Part shown: piece by piece, positions 7,730 through 15,549 of the stretch
Position numbering within the stretch: position 1 is the stretch's first letter
Layout: each line of letters starts with the position of its first letter
Assembly: GCF_001922575.1 (NCBI RefSeq)
Contig: NZ_MRCI01000001.1
Span: 1,798,001 to 1,862,000, forward strand
DNA from: Neptunomonas phycophila
GTDB lineage: Bacteria > Pseudomonadota > Gammaproteobacteria > Pseudomonadales > Balneatricaceae
DNA: 64,000 nt
Reading direction: 5' to 3'
The notes under the pieces: generated by a model
Seen by the model: the letters and a program-made list of their open reading frames with translations, nothing else
Databases searched by the model: none
What the model was told of the DNA's origin: nothing
Made by a program: the position numbers and the translations under genes

Positions 7730-8914
7730 TTAACTAGCCTGCAAGTACACCTGCTCTGCAGCCTTAAGCGCTTTGCCTGCTTGTACAGAAGCTCCCATTC
7801 CCAGCAACGTACTTTCCAGCGCAGAAAGACATAAGGTTACATTGCGGCGATTAGCTGAACTACCCATCAAGCCAATACGCCATACCTTACCAGCTAAATC
7901 TCCCAAACCGGCTCCAATCTCAAGGCCGTACTCGCTTAACAAAGTCGAGCGAACCTTAGCATCATCTACTCCTTCAGGAATAATGACTGAATTTAGCTGA
8001 GGCAGTCGATTAGCTTCATCAACCAAAAAACCGATGCCCATTGCTTCTAAGCCAGCTTTTAAAGCTTGATGATGAAACGCGTGACGCTGCCAAGACTCCT
8101 CTACGCCCTCTTCGTGTAAAATAACCAACGACTCATGCAGCGCATACAAAGCATTAACAGGAGCAGTATGGTGATAAGCTCGCTTACCTTCTCCTCCCCA
8201 ATACCCCATGACCAAATTGGTATCTAAAAACCAACTCTGAACACTTGCCGTGCGGTTTTTAACCTTATCTACCGCCTTGGCACTCAAACTAATGGGTGAA
8301 ATCCCCGGCGCGCACGAGAGACATTTTTGCGTTCCTGAATAAATCGCATCAATCCCCCATTCATCAACCCGCAACTCTGTTCCCCCTAGGGATGTAACCG
8401 CATCAACAATAGTCAGTGCCCCTCTCTCTTGCGCTAAAGCACAAAGAGCTTTGGCATCAGAGCTAACACCGGTTGAAGTCTCTGCATGAACAAAAGCCAA
8501 AATAGCGGCATCCGGATGCGCATCAAAAGCAGCAGCTACTTTATCCAAGCTCACCGCAGAACCCCATGCATCCATCACCATAACCGCTTCGCCGCCCGCA
8601 CGCTCTACATTCTCCTTCATGCGGCCGCCAAAAACACCGTTCTGGCACACTATAACTTTATCACCCGGCTCAACCAAGTTGACAAAACAAGCTTCCATGC
8701 CTGCTGAACCTGGTGCAGATACAGGCATTGTTAGCTCATTTTCTGTTTTAAAGGCTTTTTTTAATAGCTCTTTAATTTCATCCATCATCCGGACAAACTC
8801 AGGATCTAAATGACCAATAGTAGGCCGAGCCATAGCTTCCAAAACACGCGGGCTCACATCTGATGGGCCAGGCCCCATTAGAGTTCTAATCGGAGGATGA
8901 AACGATGTAATCAT
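7730..8914 (-). CDS. class V aminotransferase (alanine/serine/ureidoglycine-glyoxylate type)
   Basis: A PLP-dependent aminotransferase of the AGXT/SGAT/PucG group. It starts MITSFHPPIRTLMGPGPSDVSPR with the family hallmark LMGPGPS. It has SAPGSAGMEACFVNL for phosphate binding, HAETSTGV, IVDAVTSLGG with the PLP-binding Asp, and the Schiff-base lysine in SGTQKCLSCAPG. All members of this group use glyoxylate or pyruvate as acceptor. PucG (ureidoglycine-glyoxylate aminotransferase) is close in sequence, but the purine pathway here goes through allantoicase, which does not yield ureidoglycine, so serine- or alanine-glyoxylate transaminase is at least as likely. I take the ATG at 8914 (AGAGAG upstream; 394 aa); an upstream start at 8974 would add 20 atypical residues. 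Confidence 0.88.
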   Translation of the reverse strand: MITSFHPPIRTLMGPGPSDVSPRVLEAMARPTIGHLDPEFVRMMDEIKELLKKAFKTENELTMPVSAPGSAGMEACFVNLVEPGDKVIVCQNGVFGGRMKENVERAGGEAVMVMDAWGSAVSLDKVAAAFDAHPDAAILAFVHAETSTGVSSDAKALCALAQERGALTIVDAVTSLGGTELRVDEWGIDAIYSGTQKCLSCAPGISPISLSAKAVDKVKNRTASVQSWFLDTNLVMGYWGGEGKRAYHHTAPVNALYALHESLVILHEEGVEESWQRHAFHHQALKAGLEAMGIGFLVDEANRLPQLNSVIIPEGVDDAKVRSTLLSEYGLEIGAGLGDLAGKVWRIGLMGSSANRRNVTLCLSALESTLLGMGASVQAGKALKAAEQVYLQAS

Positions 8915-9037
8915 GGTAGTTGCTCTCTTTAGATCGGAAAATCTCAAATCGGATAAAATCAAACGCTTAATCATAAAGCGTTTGATTCAAAGGATTAATG
9001 AGCCATTAGTGCAAGTTTACTGACCAAAACAGGCACA

Positions 9038-9793
9038 TTAAACAACTAACCGACCAATGGCGCGAGTTATCTCAATGACCATGGTGGCAGAATGCTTTGC
9101 AGCGGTTTCTAAAAATTGATCGAACGACAAATTAGACTCTTTACCTGCAATATCAGATAAGGCACGAATGATAATAAATGGCGTACCAAATTGATGGCAC
9201 GTTTGCGCAATCGCAGCGGCTTCCATTTCAACCGCTTTCATAGCGGGAAATAAGGCGCGAGCATGCTGTACACGGGCAGGATCATTCATAAAAGTATCAC
9301 CTGTCGCAATCAAACCACTTACTGTCCTCATTCCTGCTAACTTCTCGATGCATTGCTCCGCGAGCTCGGCCATGAGTACATCTGGCTCAAAAGCCGCCGG
9401 CAAGCCTGGTACTTGCCCAGGCTCATACCCGAAAACAGTAACATCAACATCATGATGGCGAACTTCAGAAGAAATAACGATATCGCCTACTTCTAACTCT
9501 GGATCAAAACCACCAGCCGAGCCAGTATTGATGATGCAGTCAGGCATAAACGCATGAAGCAGCAATGTTGTGCTAACCGCCGCATTCACCTTACCAATGC
9601 CAGACTTTAATAACACAACATCTAGATTGCCTATTTGACCGGTATAAAAATCGTACCCACCGATGGCATGCTCTTTACGGTTTTCCAGCGTGTTACGGAG
9701 GATTTCAACCTCCTGATCCATCGCGCCAATAATCCCAACAGTAATTTTCTTGTTATCTTTTATAAGGTCCTTTAAAGACCGAAGTGTAGTCAT
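9038..9793 (-). CDS. mtnN: 5'-methylthioadenosine/S-adenosylhomocysteine nucleosidase
   Basis: Hydrolyses SAH to S-ribosylhomocysteine plus adenine and MTA to methylthioribose plus adenine. Visible landmarks are VGIIGAMDQEVEIL with the acidic catalytic Glu, INTGSAGGF, ATGDTFMND, the substrate-binding VEMEAAAIAQ and IRALSDIAG with the catalytic Asp. At 251 residues it is about 18 longer than the usual enzyme because of an N-terminal MTTLRSLKDLIKDNKK segment. An AAGGAAAG ribosome site before the ATG supports that start. It is divergent from luxS across about 100 bases, and the two enzymes act in sequence. Confidence 0.95.
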   Translation of the reverse strand: MTTLRSLKDLIKDNKKITVGIIGAMDQEVEILRNTLENRKEHAIGGYDFYTGQIGNLDVVLLKSGIGKVNAAVSTTLLLHAFMPDCIINTGSAGGFDPELEVGDIVISSEVRHHDVDVTVFGYEPGQVPGLPAAFEPDVLMAELAEQCIEKLAGMRTVSGLIATGDTFMNDPARVQHARALFPAMKAVEMEAAAIAQTCHQFGTPFIIIRALSDIAGKESNLSFDQFLETAAKHSATMVIEITRAIGRLVV

Positions 9794-9896
9794 CTAACTC
9801 AACTTTCCTTCTGGATGCCTTGTATGTGAAAGGCTGAACTCGTGGTAGTATTTCAAAACTAAAGGATACGCAATTTAACCACCGGAACAAACTAAA

Positions 9897-10376
9897 ATGA
9901 ACGTAGAAAGTTTTAATTTCAACCACACTAAAGTTATAGCGCCCTATGTACGTCTTGTTGGCGTAACCCAAGGCGAAAAAGATACCGTTCATAAATACGA
10001 CATTCGCTTTTGCCAGCCAAACAAAGAACACATGCCTATGCCAGCATTGCACTCACTAGAACATATGATTGCCGAGTTTTCTCGCAACCATACCGACTGC
10101 GTACTGGACTTTGGCCCGATGGGCTGCCAAACCGGCTTTTACTTTTCACTATTAAACCATAGCGATTATGAAGAAGTCTTAACCATCGTCGAGAAAGCAC
10201 TCAACGATGTCTTGATTGCAACTGAAGTGCCGGCATGCAATGAACTTCAGTGCGGCTGGGCCGCTAGCCACGATCTAGAAGGCGCAAAAGTCATTGCTCG
10301 CGACATGCTAGCTAAACGCGATGAATGGCCAACCGTATTCGTAGACGAAAAAGACCCTGATAACTGGCTTTCTTAA
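9897..10376 (+). CDS. luxS: S-ribosylhomocysteine lyase (autoinducer-2 synthase)
   Basis: A 159-residue LuxS that cleaves S-ribosylhomocysteine to homocysteine and DPD, the precursor of AI-2. The metal-binding HSLEH motif is present in [26 protein letters not shown] with the catalytic Cys and [19 protein letters not shown] with the third metal ligand follow. Length is typical. It is divergent from mtnN, so the full SAH-to-AI-2 route is encoded side by side. A hairpin follows at 10392. Confidence 0.97.
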   Translation: MNVESFNFNHTKVIAPYVRLVGVTQGEKDTVHKYDIRFCQPNKEHMPMPALHSLEHMIAEFSRNHTDCVLDFGPMGCQTGFYFSLLNHSDYEEVLTIVEKALNDVLIATEVPACNELQCGWAASHDLEGAKVIARDMLAKRDEWPTVFVDEKDPDNWLS

Positions 10377-10391
10377 CTGGCAGCCACACAA

Positions 10392-10424
10392 AACAGCAGC
10401 AAGCGTAATAGCTGAGCTGCTGTT
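10392..10424. terminator. hairpin terminator between luxS and truC
   Basis: Perfect 9-bp stem AACAGCAGC (10392-10400) / GCTGCTGTT (10416-10424) between convergent genes; its right arm touches the truC stop codon. There is no long U tract, so termination strength is uncertain. Confidence 0.55.
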
Positions 10425-11262
10425 ATTCTTCAGACATTGTTTCTAACTCTTCTCCAGCCAACATACCTTCATGCTCAACCTCTCCCGCTAAGGCTTCCAC
10501 CTTCTCTGCATCTCCCAAATCGATCGGCGACGGATACAGACCCGCCCACCCTAATCGATCAAACAAACTGGCAACTTTATGAGAAACAGGTGCTTTAATC
10601 GTAATTCGCTGATCGGTACCTGGGTGCGTAAAAGTTAGCTCTGTAGCCATCAACAACAACCGATGAGAATCTAAATGCTCTCTAAATAGCCGATTATGAC
10701 GACCCTCTCCGTAATTAGTATCCCCGACCAAGGGATGAAATATGTGCTTCATGTGTCGTCGTATCTGGTGTTTGCGCCCCGTTTTAGGTTTAACTTGTAC
10801 CAATGAATAACGCGCACAAGGGTAACGCCCAACGGCTATTGGCAGCTCAACCGTCGCAAGACGCCGATAGTAAGACACAGAAGGCTTGGCAGGTTTATCT
10901 TGATCAGCTAGTGGGCTTTCTTTCTTATCAAAAATAGGCTTTAACGCGTAATCAATCACACCAGACTCGGGAGTAAAGCCACGCGTCACACATAAGTACG
11001 TTTTCTCTACCTCTCGATCCATAAACTGCTGATTGAGTGCTTTTGCAACCGCTTTACGCTTGGCAAACACAATCACCCCGGACGTTGCCCTATCCAATCG
11101 GTGCACCGTATAAACAGGCTCGCCTCTAAAATATCGACTGAGCGAGTAAACAAGGTTCGGTGTTTTTTTGGGCGCTATCCAGCTTGGATGCACTAACAAG
11201 CCCGCAGGCTTATTGATAGCAATCAAATCATCGTCTTGATATAAAATATCCAAATAGGGCAT
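10423..11262 (-). CDS. truC: RluA-family pseudouridine synthase, probable tRNA pseudouridine(65) synthase
   Basis: A 279-residue pseudouridine synthase with the family core HRLDRATSGVIVFAK (catalytic Asp in HRLD). It also has PKTGRKHQIRRHMKHIFHPL followed by GDTNYGEG. The pattern VTHYRRLATVE-like SYYRRLATVELPIAVGRYPC and the absence of an N-terminal S4 domain match TruC, which modifies U65 in tRNA-Ile1 and tRNA-Asp. A C-terminal acidic extension (GEVEHEGMLAGEELETMSEE) of about 30 residues is unusual. RluC/RluD-type specificity is less likely because they carry S4 domains. Confidence 0.87.
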   Translation of the reverse strand: MPYLDILYQDDDLIAINKPAGLLVHPSWIAPKKTPNLVYSLSRYFRGEPVYTVHRLDRATSGVIVFAKRKAVAKALNQQFMDREVEKTYLCVTRGFTPESGVIDYALKPIFDKKESPLADQDKPAKPSVSYYRRLATVELPIAVGRYPCARYSLVQVKPKTGRKHQIRRHMKHIFHPLVGDTNYGEGRHNRLFREHLDSHRLLLMATELTFTHPGTDQRITIKAPVSHKVASLFDRLGWAGLYPSPIDLGDAEKVEALAGEVEHEGMLAGEELETMSEE

Positions 11263-11404
11263 ATAAACGTAAACTTTTTATAAGATTTATGAGGTGCAAG
11301 AGATTCTACGTTGAATCTTTTACCCGTAACAGCGTCTTAATAGTTGAAATACACGAAGATGTTGCCATTATAGGCTTAGTTAATAAAACACTTCAGAGGA
11401 CGAT

Positions 11405-12088
11405 ATGAGTAATACTCGTACTATTAATACTTCGCAAACGGAACAATCCGTACTGCAAACCAATAAAGTAATTCGCAACACTTACATGCTGCTTGCGATG
11501 ACTCTGGCTTTCAGTGCCGTAACCGCTGGCATCTCGATGGCTATCAACCCGCCATTCATCGTTTACCTTGGGAGTGTGATAACCAGCTTTATCTTGCTGT
11601 TTATCATCAACAAAAAACAAAACAGCTCAGCGGCTCTCCCGCTAACGTTTTTGTTCACAGGTTTGATGGGGTTTGGCTTAGGTCCAATACTCAACATGTA
11701 CTTGGGCATGGCAAATGGCGGCCAGATCATTATGACGGCACTGGGCATGACAGCTCTAACATTTGTTGGACTTTCGGCTTACGTACTGACATCTAAAAAA
11801 GATTTCAGCTTCATGGGTGGATTCCTAGCTGCCGGCTCAATTGTACTAATTGTCGCGATGCTAGCACTTTTCATCCTACCGCTCTTTGGCGTTAATGTTG
11901 GCGGGCTAAGCATTGCATTCTCGGCACTGGTTGTATTATTGATGGCTGGTTTCATCCTATACGACACTAGCAACATCGTTAACGGTACTTATACCAACTA
12001 CGTTATGGCAACGGTTGGCTTATACCTGAACATCTACAACCTATTTGTTCATCTAATGAGCCTGATTGGTGTGTTTAGCGAAGACTAA
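11405..12088 (+). CDS. Bax inhibitor-1/YccA family integral membrane protein
   Basis: A 227-residue protein with seven hydrophobic segments starting near residue 25 (VIRNTYMLLAMTLAFSAVTA). It contains the BI-1 hallmark LSAYVLTSKKDFSFMGGFL and a C-terminal segment AGFILYDTSNIVNG with the conserved Asp of the pH-sensing/ion-conducting pair, then LYLNIYNLFVHLM. Escherichia coli YccA interacts with FtsH protease; BI-1 homologues in bacteria act as pH-sensitive calcium leaks. An AGAGGA ribosome site precedes the ATG. A strong terminator follows. Confidence 0.92.
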   Translation: MSNTRTINTSQTEQSVLQTNKVIRNTYMLLAMTLAFSAVTAGISMAINPPFIVYLGSVITSFILLFIINKKQNSSAALPLTFLFTGLMGFGLGPILNMYLGMANGGQIIMTALGMTALTFVGLSAYVLTSKKDFSFMGGFLAAGSIVLIVAMLALFILPLFGVNVGGLSIAFSALVVLLMAGFILYDTSNIVNGTYTNYVMATVGLYLNIYNLFVHLMSLIGVFSED

Positions 12089-12104
12089 TAACCTAACGGC
12101 TCAC

Positions 12105-12142
12105 ACGCCCCGCTTTCTTTGGTAGGATAGCGGGGCGTTTTT
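12105..12142 (+). terminator. rho-independent terminator of the YccA-like gene
   Basis: Perfect stem ACGCCCCGC (12105-12113) / GCGGGGCGT (12130-12138) followed directly by a T-run. Good intrinsic terminator for the upstream plus-strand gene; tusD starts about 40 bases later. Confidence 0.92.
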
Positions 12143-12181
12143 ATTTACACCCTAACCTCTAACTTTGACTGCGGCCTTGTT

Positions 12182-12574
12182 ATGCTTTTTTCTGTGTTAG
12201 TTTATGGTTCTCCTTTCAATAGTTCCTGCGCACAAAGCGCGTTTCGATTTACCCAAGCTGCACTTGAAGCTGGCCATACAATACATCGCGTTTTTTTTTA
12301 CGGCGACAGCGTATTTTCAAGCTCGCAATTAAACGCTCCTCAACGTGATGAATGGAATACATACCAAGCGTGGGCAGACCTTGCTGATCAGTATCAATTA
12401 GACCTCGTCGTTTGTATTGCTGCTGCATTAAAGCGAGGCGTATTAGATGAAAAGGAAGCAAAAAGACACGAGAAAGCACACTTCAATGTAGCCCCTCCTT
12501 TTCAGCTTTCCGGGCTTGGCCAGCTTACCGATGCAATGATGTCTTCTGATCGTATTATTAGTTTTGGTGAATAA
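12182..12574 (+). CDS. tusD: sulfurtransferase complex subunit TusD (DsrE-like)
   Basis: A 130-residue DsrE-fold protein. It opens LFSVLVYGSPFNSSCAQSAF and has the conserved catalytic cysteine in LVVCIAAALKRG. In the TusBCD hexamer this cysteine receives persulfide sulfur from TusA and hands it to TusE for 2-thiolation of the tRNA wobble uridine by MnmA. It is first of tusD-tusC-tusB-tusE. The ribosome binding site before this ATG is weak. Confidence 0.93.
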   Translation: MLFSVLVYGSPFNSSCAQSAFRFTQAALEAGHTIHRVFFYGDSVFSSSQLNAPQRDEWNTYQAWADLADQYQLDLVVCIAAALKRGVLDEKEAKRHEKAHFNVAPPFQLSGLGQLTDAMMSSDRIISFGE

Positions 12575-12583
12575 GGAAAAACC

Positions 12584-12964
12584 ATGTCATTAACACCAAC
12601 CAAAGCCGATAAATCGATACTCATTATCATTAGCAAATCAGCGTATCAATCGCCTACTATCAAAGAAGCATTGGACATAGCACTAACGTGTGCTGCTTTT
12701 GAACAAGTGATCAGCGTGCTGCTGACCGATAACTCAGTGCTGGCCCTTTTGCCCAATCAATCGCCTTTAGCAATTGGACAAAAAGCTATTAATAAACAAT
12801 TAGCCGCATTGCCAATGTACGATATAGAATCTCTTTACATAGAGAGCCATGCTGAAAGCCATTTAGCGCCGCACCAATCCGTTATCCCAAATTCTTTGAT
12901 TTATGTGGATGATAAAGAAATAGCGGACCTCATTCGCTCACATGATATTGTTCTGCGTTTTTAG
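12584..12964 (+). CDS. tusC: sulfurtransferase complex subunit TusC (DsrF-like)
   Basis: A 126-residue DsrF-like protein. It has the KSILIIISKSAYQSPTIKEA start, the FEQVISVLLTDNSVLALLPNQ middle and the IYVDDKEIADLIRSHDIVLRF end typical of TusC. It forms the TusBCD heterohexamer. A ribosome site AAGGA precedes the ATG, nine bases after tusD. It carries one cysteine (LTCAAFEQ); TusC is not thought to be catalytic. Confidence 0.92.
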   Translation: MSLTPTKADKSILIIISKSAYQSPTIKEALDIALTCAAFEQVISVLLTDNSVLALLPNQSPLAIGQKAINKQLAALPMYDIESLYIESHAESHLAPHQSVIPNSLIYVDDKEIADLIRSHDIVLRF

Positions 12965-13008
12965 ATTCGTTTATTGATATTGTCACGCCCATTTACGAGA
13001 GCCACACA

Positions 13009-13308
13009 ATGAGCCAAACGACACTTCACACACTCAACAAAGCTCCAAATAGCCACTCAGCATTATGGCAAAGCTGCTTAGCCGCCATAAAACCAGACGA
13101 CACCCTTCTTTTGATTGAGGATGGTGTCTATGCGCTTGCCAGCTCTACTCAACTGCTTAATCACAATCAAGCAACGTCAGTGCTATATTTAAAAGCCGAT
13201 GTTGAAGCGCGCGGCTTACACGCTTTTACCTCTCCATCGCAGCTCATCTCTGATAAACAATTTGTAGAATTAAGCTGCTCACACCATAAAGTGGTAAGCT
13301 GGTTCTAA
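13009..13308 (+). CDS. tusB: sulfurtransferase complex subunit TusB (DsrH-like)
   Basis: A 99-residue DsrH-family protein, TTLHTLNKAPNSHSALWQSC with DDTLLLIEDGVYAL and a C-terminal VVSWF, the normal TusB ending. Third subunit of TusBCD. GAGAG lies upstream of the ATG. The last base of its stop codon is the first base of the tusE start (TAATG), so the two are translationally coupled. Confidence 0.92.
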   Translation: MSQTTLHTLNKAPNSHSALWQSCLAAIKPDDTLLLIEDGVYALASSTQLLNHNQATSVLYLKADVEARGLHAFTSPSQLISDKQFVELSCSHHKVVSWF

Positions 13309-13643
13309 TGCGTACTGTCAACATACATGAAAGCTCAGTTACTCTTGATGACGAAGGGTATTTACTTGATTTATCCCTATGGAATGAAGCCTTGGCAGAG
13401 CACCTTGCTCATAAGGAAGGCATAAAGCTAACCGAGGCACACTGGGAAATCATTCACGTAGTACGCGACTTCTATAACACTTACGATTTATCACCCGCCA
13501 TGCGCCCACTAGTTAAGGCCGTTAAAATGGCTTTAGGCGAAACGAAAGGAAAAAGCATTTACTTGATGAAGCTATTCCCTGAAAGCCCAGCCAAGCAATC
13601 AGCCAAAATAGCCGGCTTACCGAAACCGACTAATTGTCTATAA
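13308..13643 (+). CDS. tusE: sulfur relay protein TusE/DsrC
   Basis: A 111-residue DsrC-family protein. Typical features are LDDEGYLLDLSLWNEALAE, LTEAHWEIIHVVRDFY and the flexible C-terminal arm GLPKPTNCL whose penultimate Cys carries the persulfide. Sequences without the second arm cysteine (as in dissimilatory DsrC) act in tRNA thiolation; this arm shows a single Cys, which fits TusE. It is coupled to tusB. In Escherichia coli tusE is unlinked from tusBCD, so the four-gene arrangement here is more like that of sulfur oxidisers and many marine gammaproteobacteria. Confidence 0.93.
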   Translation: MRTVNIHESSVTLDDEGYLLDLSLWNEALAEHLAHKEGIKLTEAHWEIIHVVRDFYNTYDLSPAMRPLVKAVKMALGETKGKSIYLMKLFPESPAKQSAKIAGLPKPTNCL

Positions 13644-13715
13644 AAACGGGCGCTTTTTTTCAGTAAATTAAAGAACCAAATAGCCCATTATCACAATGTC
13701 TCTATTGGAGTTTTT

Positions 13716-14501
13716 ATGCCCCGTTTTGCTGCCAACTTGAGCACCCTTTTCACTGAATACCCTCTTATTGAACGCTTTAGCAAAGCAGCTCAATGCGGAT
13801 TTACCCACATCGAAATTCAATTTCCATACTCCTTAGAGATACGTCAGCTACAAGACGCGCTCACACACAACCACTTACAAGCCGTACTCATCAATATCCC
13901 GGCTGGAAATTGGGCGCGTGGCGATAGAGGAATGGCATGCGATCCAAAACGCACATCCGAGTTCAGAAAAGGCGTCCATCTATGCGCCAAATATGCACAC
14001 CATTTAAATATTAAACTCGTAAACTGCCTCAGCGGTAAACTTCCTGCTAATGTCGATGCAAAAACGGCCGAAAGTACACTTATAGAAAATCTGCGCTATG
14101 CTGAATCTTATTTGAAAGAATATGGAATAACGCTCGTTATTGAGCCGATCAACACAATAGATATTCCTGATTTTTTCTTACACTCAACTCAGCAAGCGGT
14201 CGATATCATTAAAGCATGCGGATCAGACTCAAGCATTCGCGTACAAAGTGATATTTACCATATGCAGATGATGGGAGAGGACCCAATAGACACCCTTACA
14301 AAGCTCCAGCAATGGATAGCTCACATACAAGTCGCCGACGTGCCTGGCAGGCATGAACCGGGCACGGGAGAGATCCCTTTCGACACTGTATTTAGCGCTA
14401 TTGATCAAATGGGCTACAAGGGGTTTGTCAGCTTTGAGTACTTCCCAGAAAAAACAACTGAGATAGGCCTATCGCATTTAGCACAATGGCATCTTCACTA
14501 A
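13716..14501 (+). CDS. hyi: hydroxypyruvate isomerase
   Basis: A 261-residue TIM-barrel enzyme of the AP-endonuclease 2/xylose isomerase superfamily. It starts MPRFAANLSTLFTEYP and contains NIPAGNWARGDRGMACDP, a loop specific to Hyi. Metal ligands appear in VIEPINTIDIPDF, QSDIYHMQM, HIQVADVPGRHEPGTGE and FEYFPEK. It interconverts hydroxypyruvate and tartronate semialdehyde in glyoxylate utilisation. In many bacteria hyi sits beside gcl and glxR; here it stands between tusE and cheW with neither adjacent. TTGGAG precedes the ATG. Confidence 0.93.
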   Translation: MPRFAANLSTLFTEYPLIERFSKAAQCGFTHIEIQFPYSLEIRQLQDALTHNHLQAVLINIPAGNWARGDRGMACDPKRTSEFRKGVHLCAKYAHHLNIKLVNCLSGKLPANVDAKTAESTLIENLRYAESYLKEYGITLVIEPINTIDIPDFFLHSTQQAVDIIKACGSDSSIRVQSDIYHMQMMGEDPIDTLTKLQQWIAHIQVADVPGRHEPGTGEIPFDTVFSAIDQMGYKGFVSFEYFPEKTTEIGLSHLAQWHLH

Positions 14502-14519
14502 AAAGGCGGATACACCGAC

Positions 14520-15080
14520 ATGAGCTTACAAGCCGATTCTGACCGTATGAGTATGAATGAAAGCATTCAGCAGTCTACCAAAGATAAAAAAGAACGTGCC
14601 AAACGCGCCAACCAAGAAGAGATTGTCTACCTACAATGGGCAACATTTAAAGTAAATAACGAGCTGTATGGCATAGATGTAATGCAAGTAAAAGAGGTGC
14701 TGCGCTATACAGCAATTACGCCGGTTCCTGGCTCAGAGTATTACATCATGGGCATTATCAACCTACGAGGCAATGTAGCAACGGTAATTGATCTACGCCG
14801 TTTCTTTAATATGCCTTCGGTCGGTCTTGATGACGACACCCGCATCATCATGGTTGAGTTTAACGAGCAAGAAGTGATCGGCCTGGTTGTCGATAGCGTT
14901 GATGAAGTTATAAACATCCCGCAAAACGAAGTTGAACGAGCGCCTAGCGTGACAAGCGATGAAACGAGCCGCCGCTATGTACAAGGAGTCTCTTACTACA
15001 ATGGTAGCCTGACGATCCTAATGGACCTTAGCAAAATGATGGCTAGCATCACGCCTATTAACGAAGAGGATTTTCACTAA
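14520..15080 (+). CDS. CheW-like chemotaxis adaptor
   Basis: A 186-residue protein with one CheW domain from about residue 35 to 180: LQWATFKVNNELYGIDVMQV, ITPVPGSEYYIMGIINLRGN, VIDLRRFF, and GLVVDSVDEVINIP. CheW couples chemoreceptors to CheA. It carries a 30-residue charged N-terminal extension (DRMSMNESIQQSTKDKKERA) and is not next to other che genes. It starts 18 bases after hyi with no good ribosome site, so a start at the internal ATG around 14547 is possible. An orphan adaptor for a specialised chemosensory array is likely. Confidence 0.9.
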   Translation: MSLQADSDRMSMNESIQQSTKDKKERAKRANQEEIVYLQWATFKVNNELYGIDVMQVKEVLRYTAITPVPGSEYYIMGIINLRGNVATVIDLRRFFNMPSVGLDDDTRIIMVEFNEQEVIGLVVDSVDEVINIPQNEVERAPSVTSDETSRRYVQGVSYYNGSLTILMDLSKMMASITPINEEDFH

Positions 15081-15095
15081 TCCTTTGAGGTTTAT

Positions 15096-15132
15096 ACATA
15101 GGCAATTAACGAAACCAGTTATTTGCCTATGT
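15096..15132. terminator. convergent hairpin terminator
   Basis: Perfect 10-bp stem ACATAGGCAA (15096-15105) / TTGCCTATGT (15123-15132) between cheW and yjbQ, overlapping the last codons of yjbQ. There is no clear U tract on either strand. Confidence 0.55.
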
Positions 15133-15526
15133 GCAATACTAATTGACGAGACCGGCTTTTATGGCGGTGCTCCCATACATAAATACCCTGCCACGTTCCT
15201 AATGCCAACCGCCCATTTAGAATAGGAATCGATAAGCTCGTGGCAGTTAAACAAGATTTAATATGGGCTGGCATGTCATCCGCCCCTTCAAACACATGCA
15301 TGTATAGCGGATCATTCTCAGGGACAAGCCTGTTCAACCAACGCTCAAGATCTCTTTGAGCACTCGGGTCTGCATTTTCTTGAATAGTTAAACTCGCGCT
15401 TGTGTGCTGAACGAGGATGTTACAAATCCCAGAGTCAATACCCGCCACATAGACTTGCTCTTGCACCTGAGATGTACACTCAAACAAACCTTGAGACCCT
15501 GTTATTACCTCTATTTGCATAACCAT
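15119..15526 (-). CDS. yjbQ: YjbQ family protein (UPF0047)
   Basis: A 135-residue protein of the YjbQ/YugU family, sometimes labelled secondary thiamine-phosphate synthase. Hallmarks are CNILVQHTSASLTIQENADP, DMPAHIKSCLTATSLSIPI, LALGTWQGIYVWEHR. The His and Glu residues in these motifs form the metal or phosphate site. It convergently overlaps the hairpin after cheW. The start MVMQIEV could also be the second Met; neither has a clear ribosome site. Confidence 0.92.
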   Translation of the reverse strand: MVMQIEVITGSQGLFECTSQVQEQVYVAGIDSGICNILVQHTSASLTIQENADPSAQRDLERWLNRLVPENDPLYMHVFEGADDMPAHIKSCLTATSLSIPILNGRLALGTWQGIYVWEHRHKSRSRQLVLHIGK

Positions 15527-15549
15527 GGGTATTGTAAAGCCTACAAAAA

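Noticed and set aside
9753-10052. 99-codon frame antisense to the luxS start
   Set aside because: Overlaps conserved luxS coding sequence and the mtnN start; composition is that of a shadow frame.
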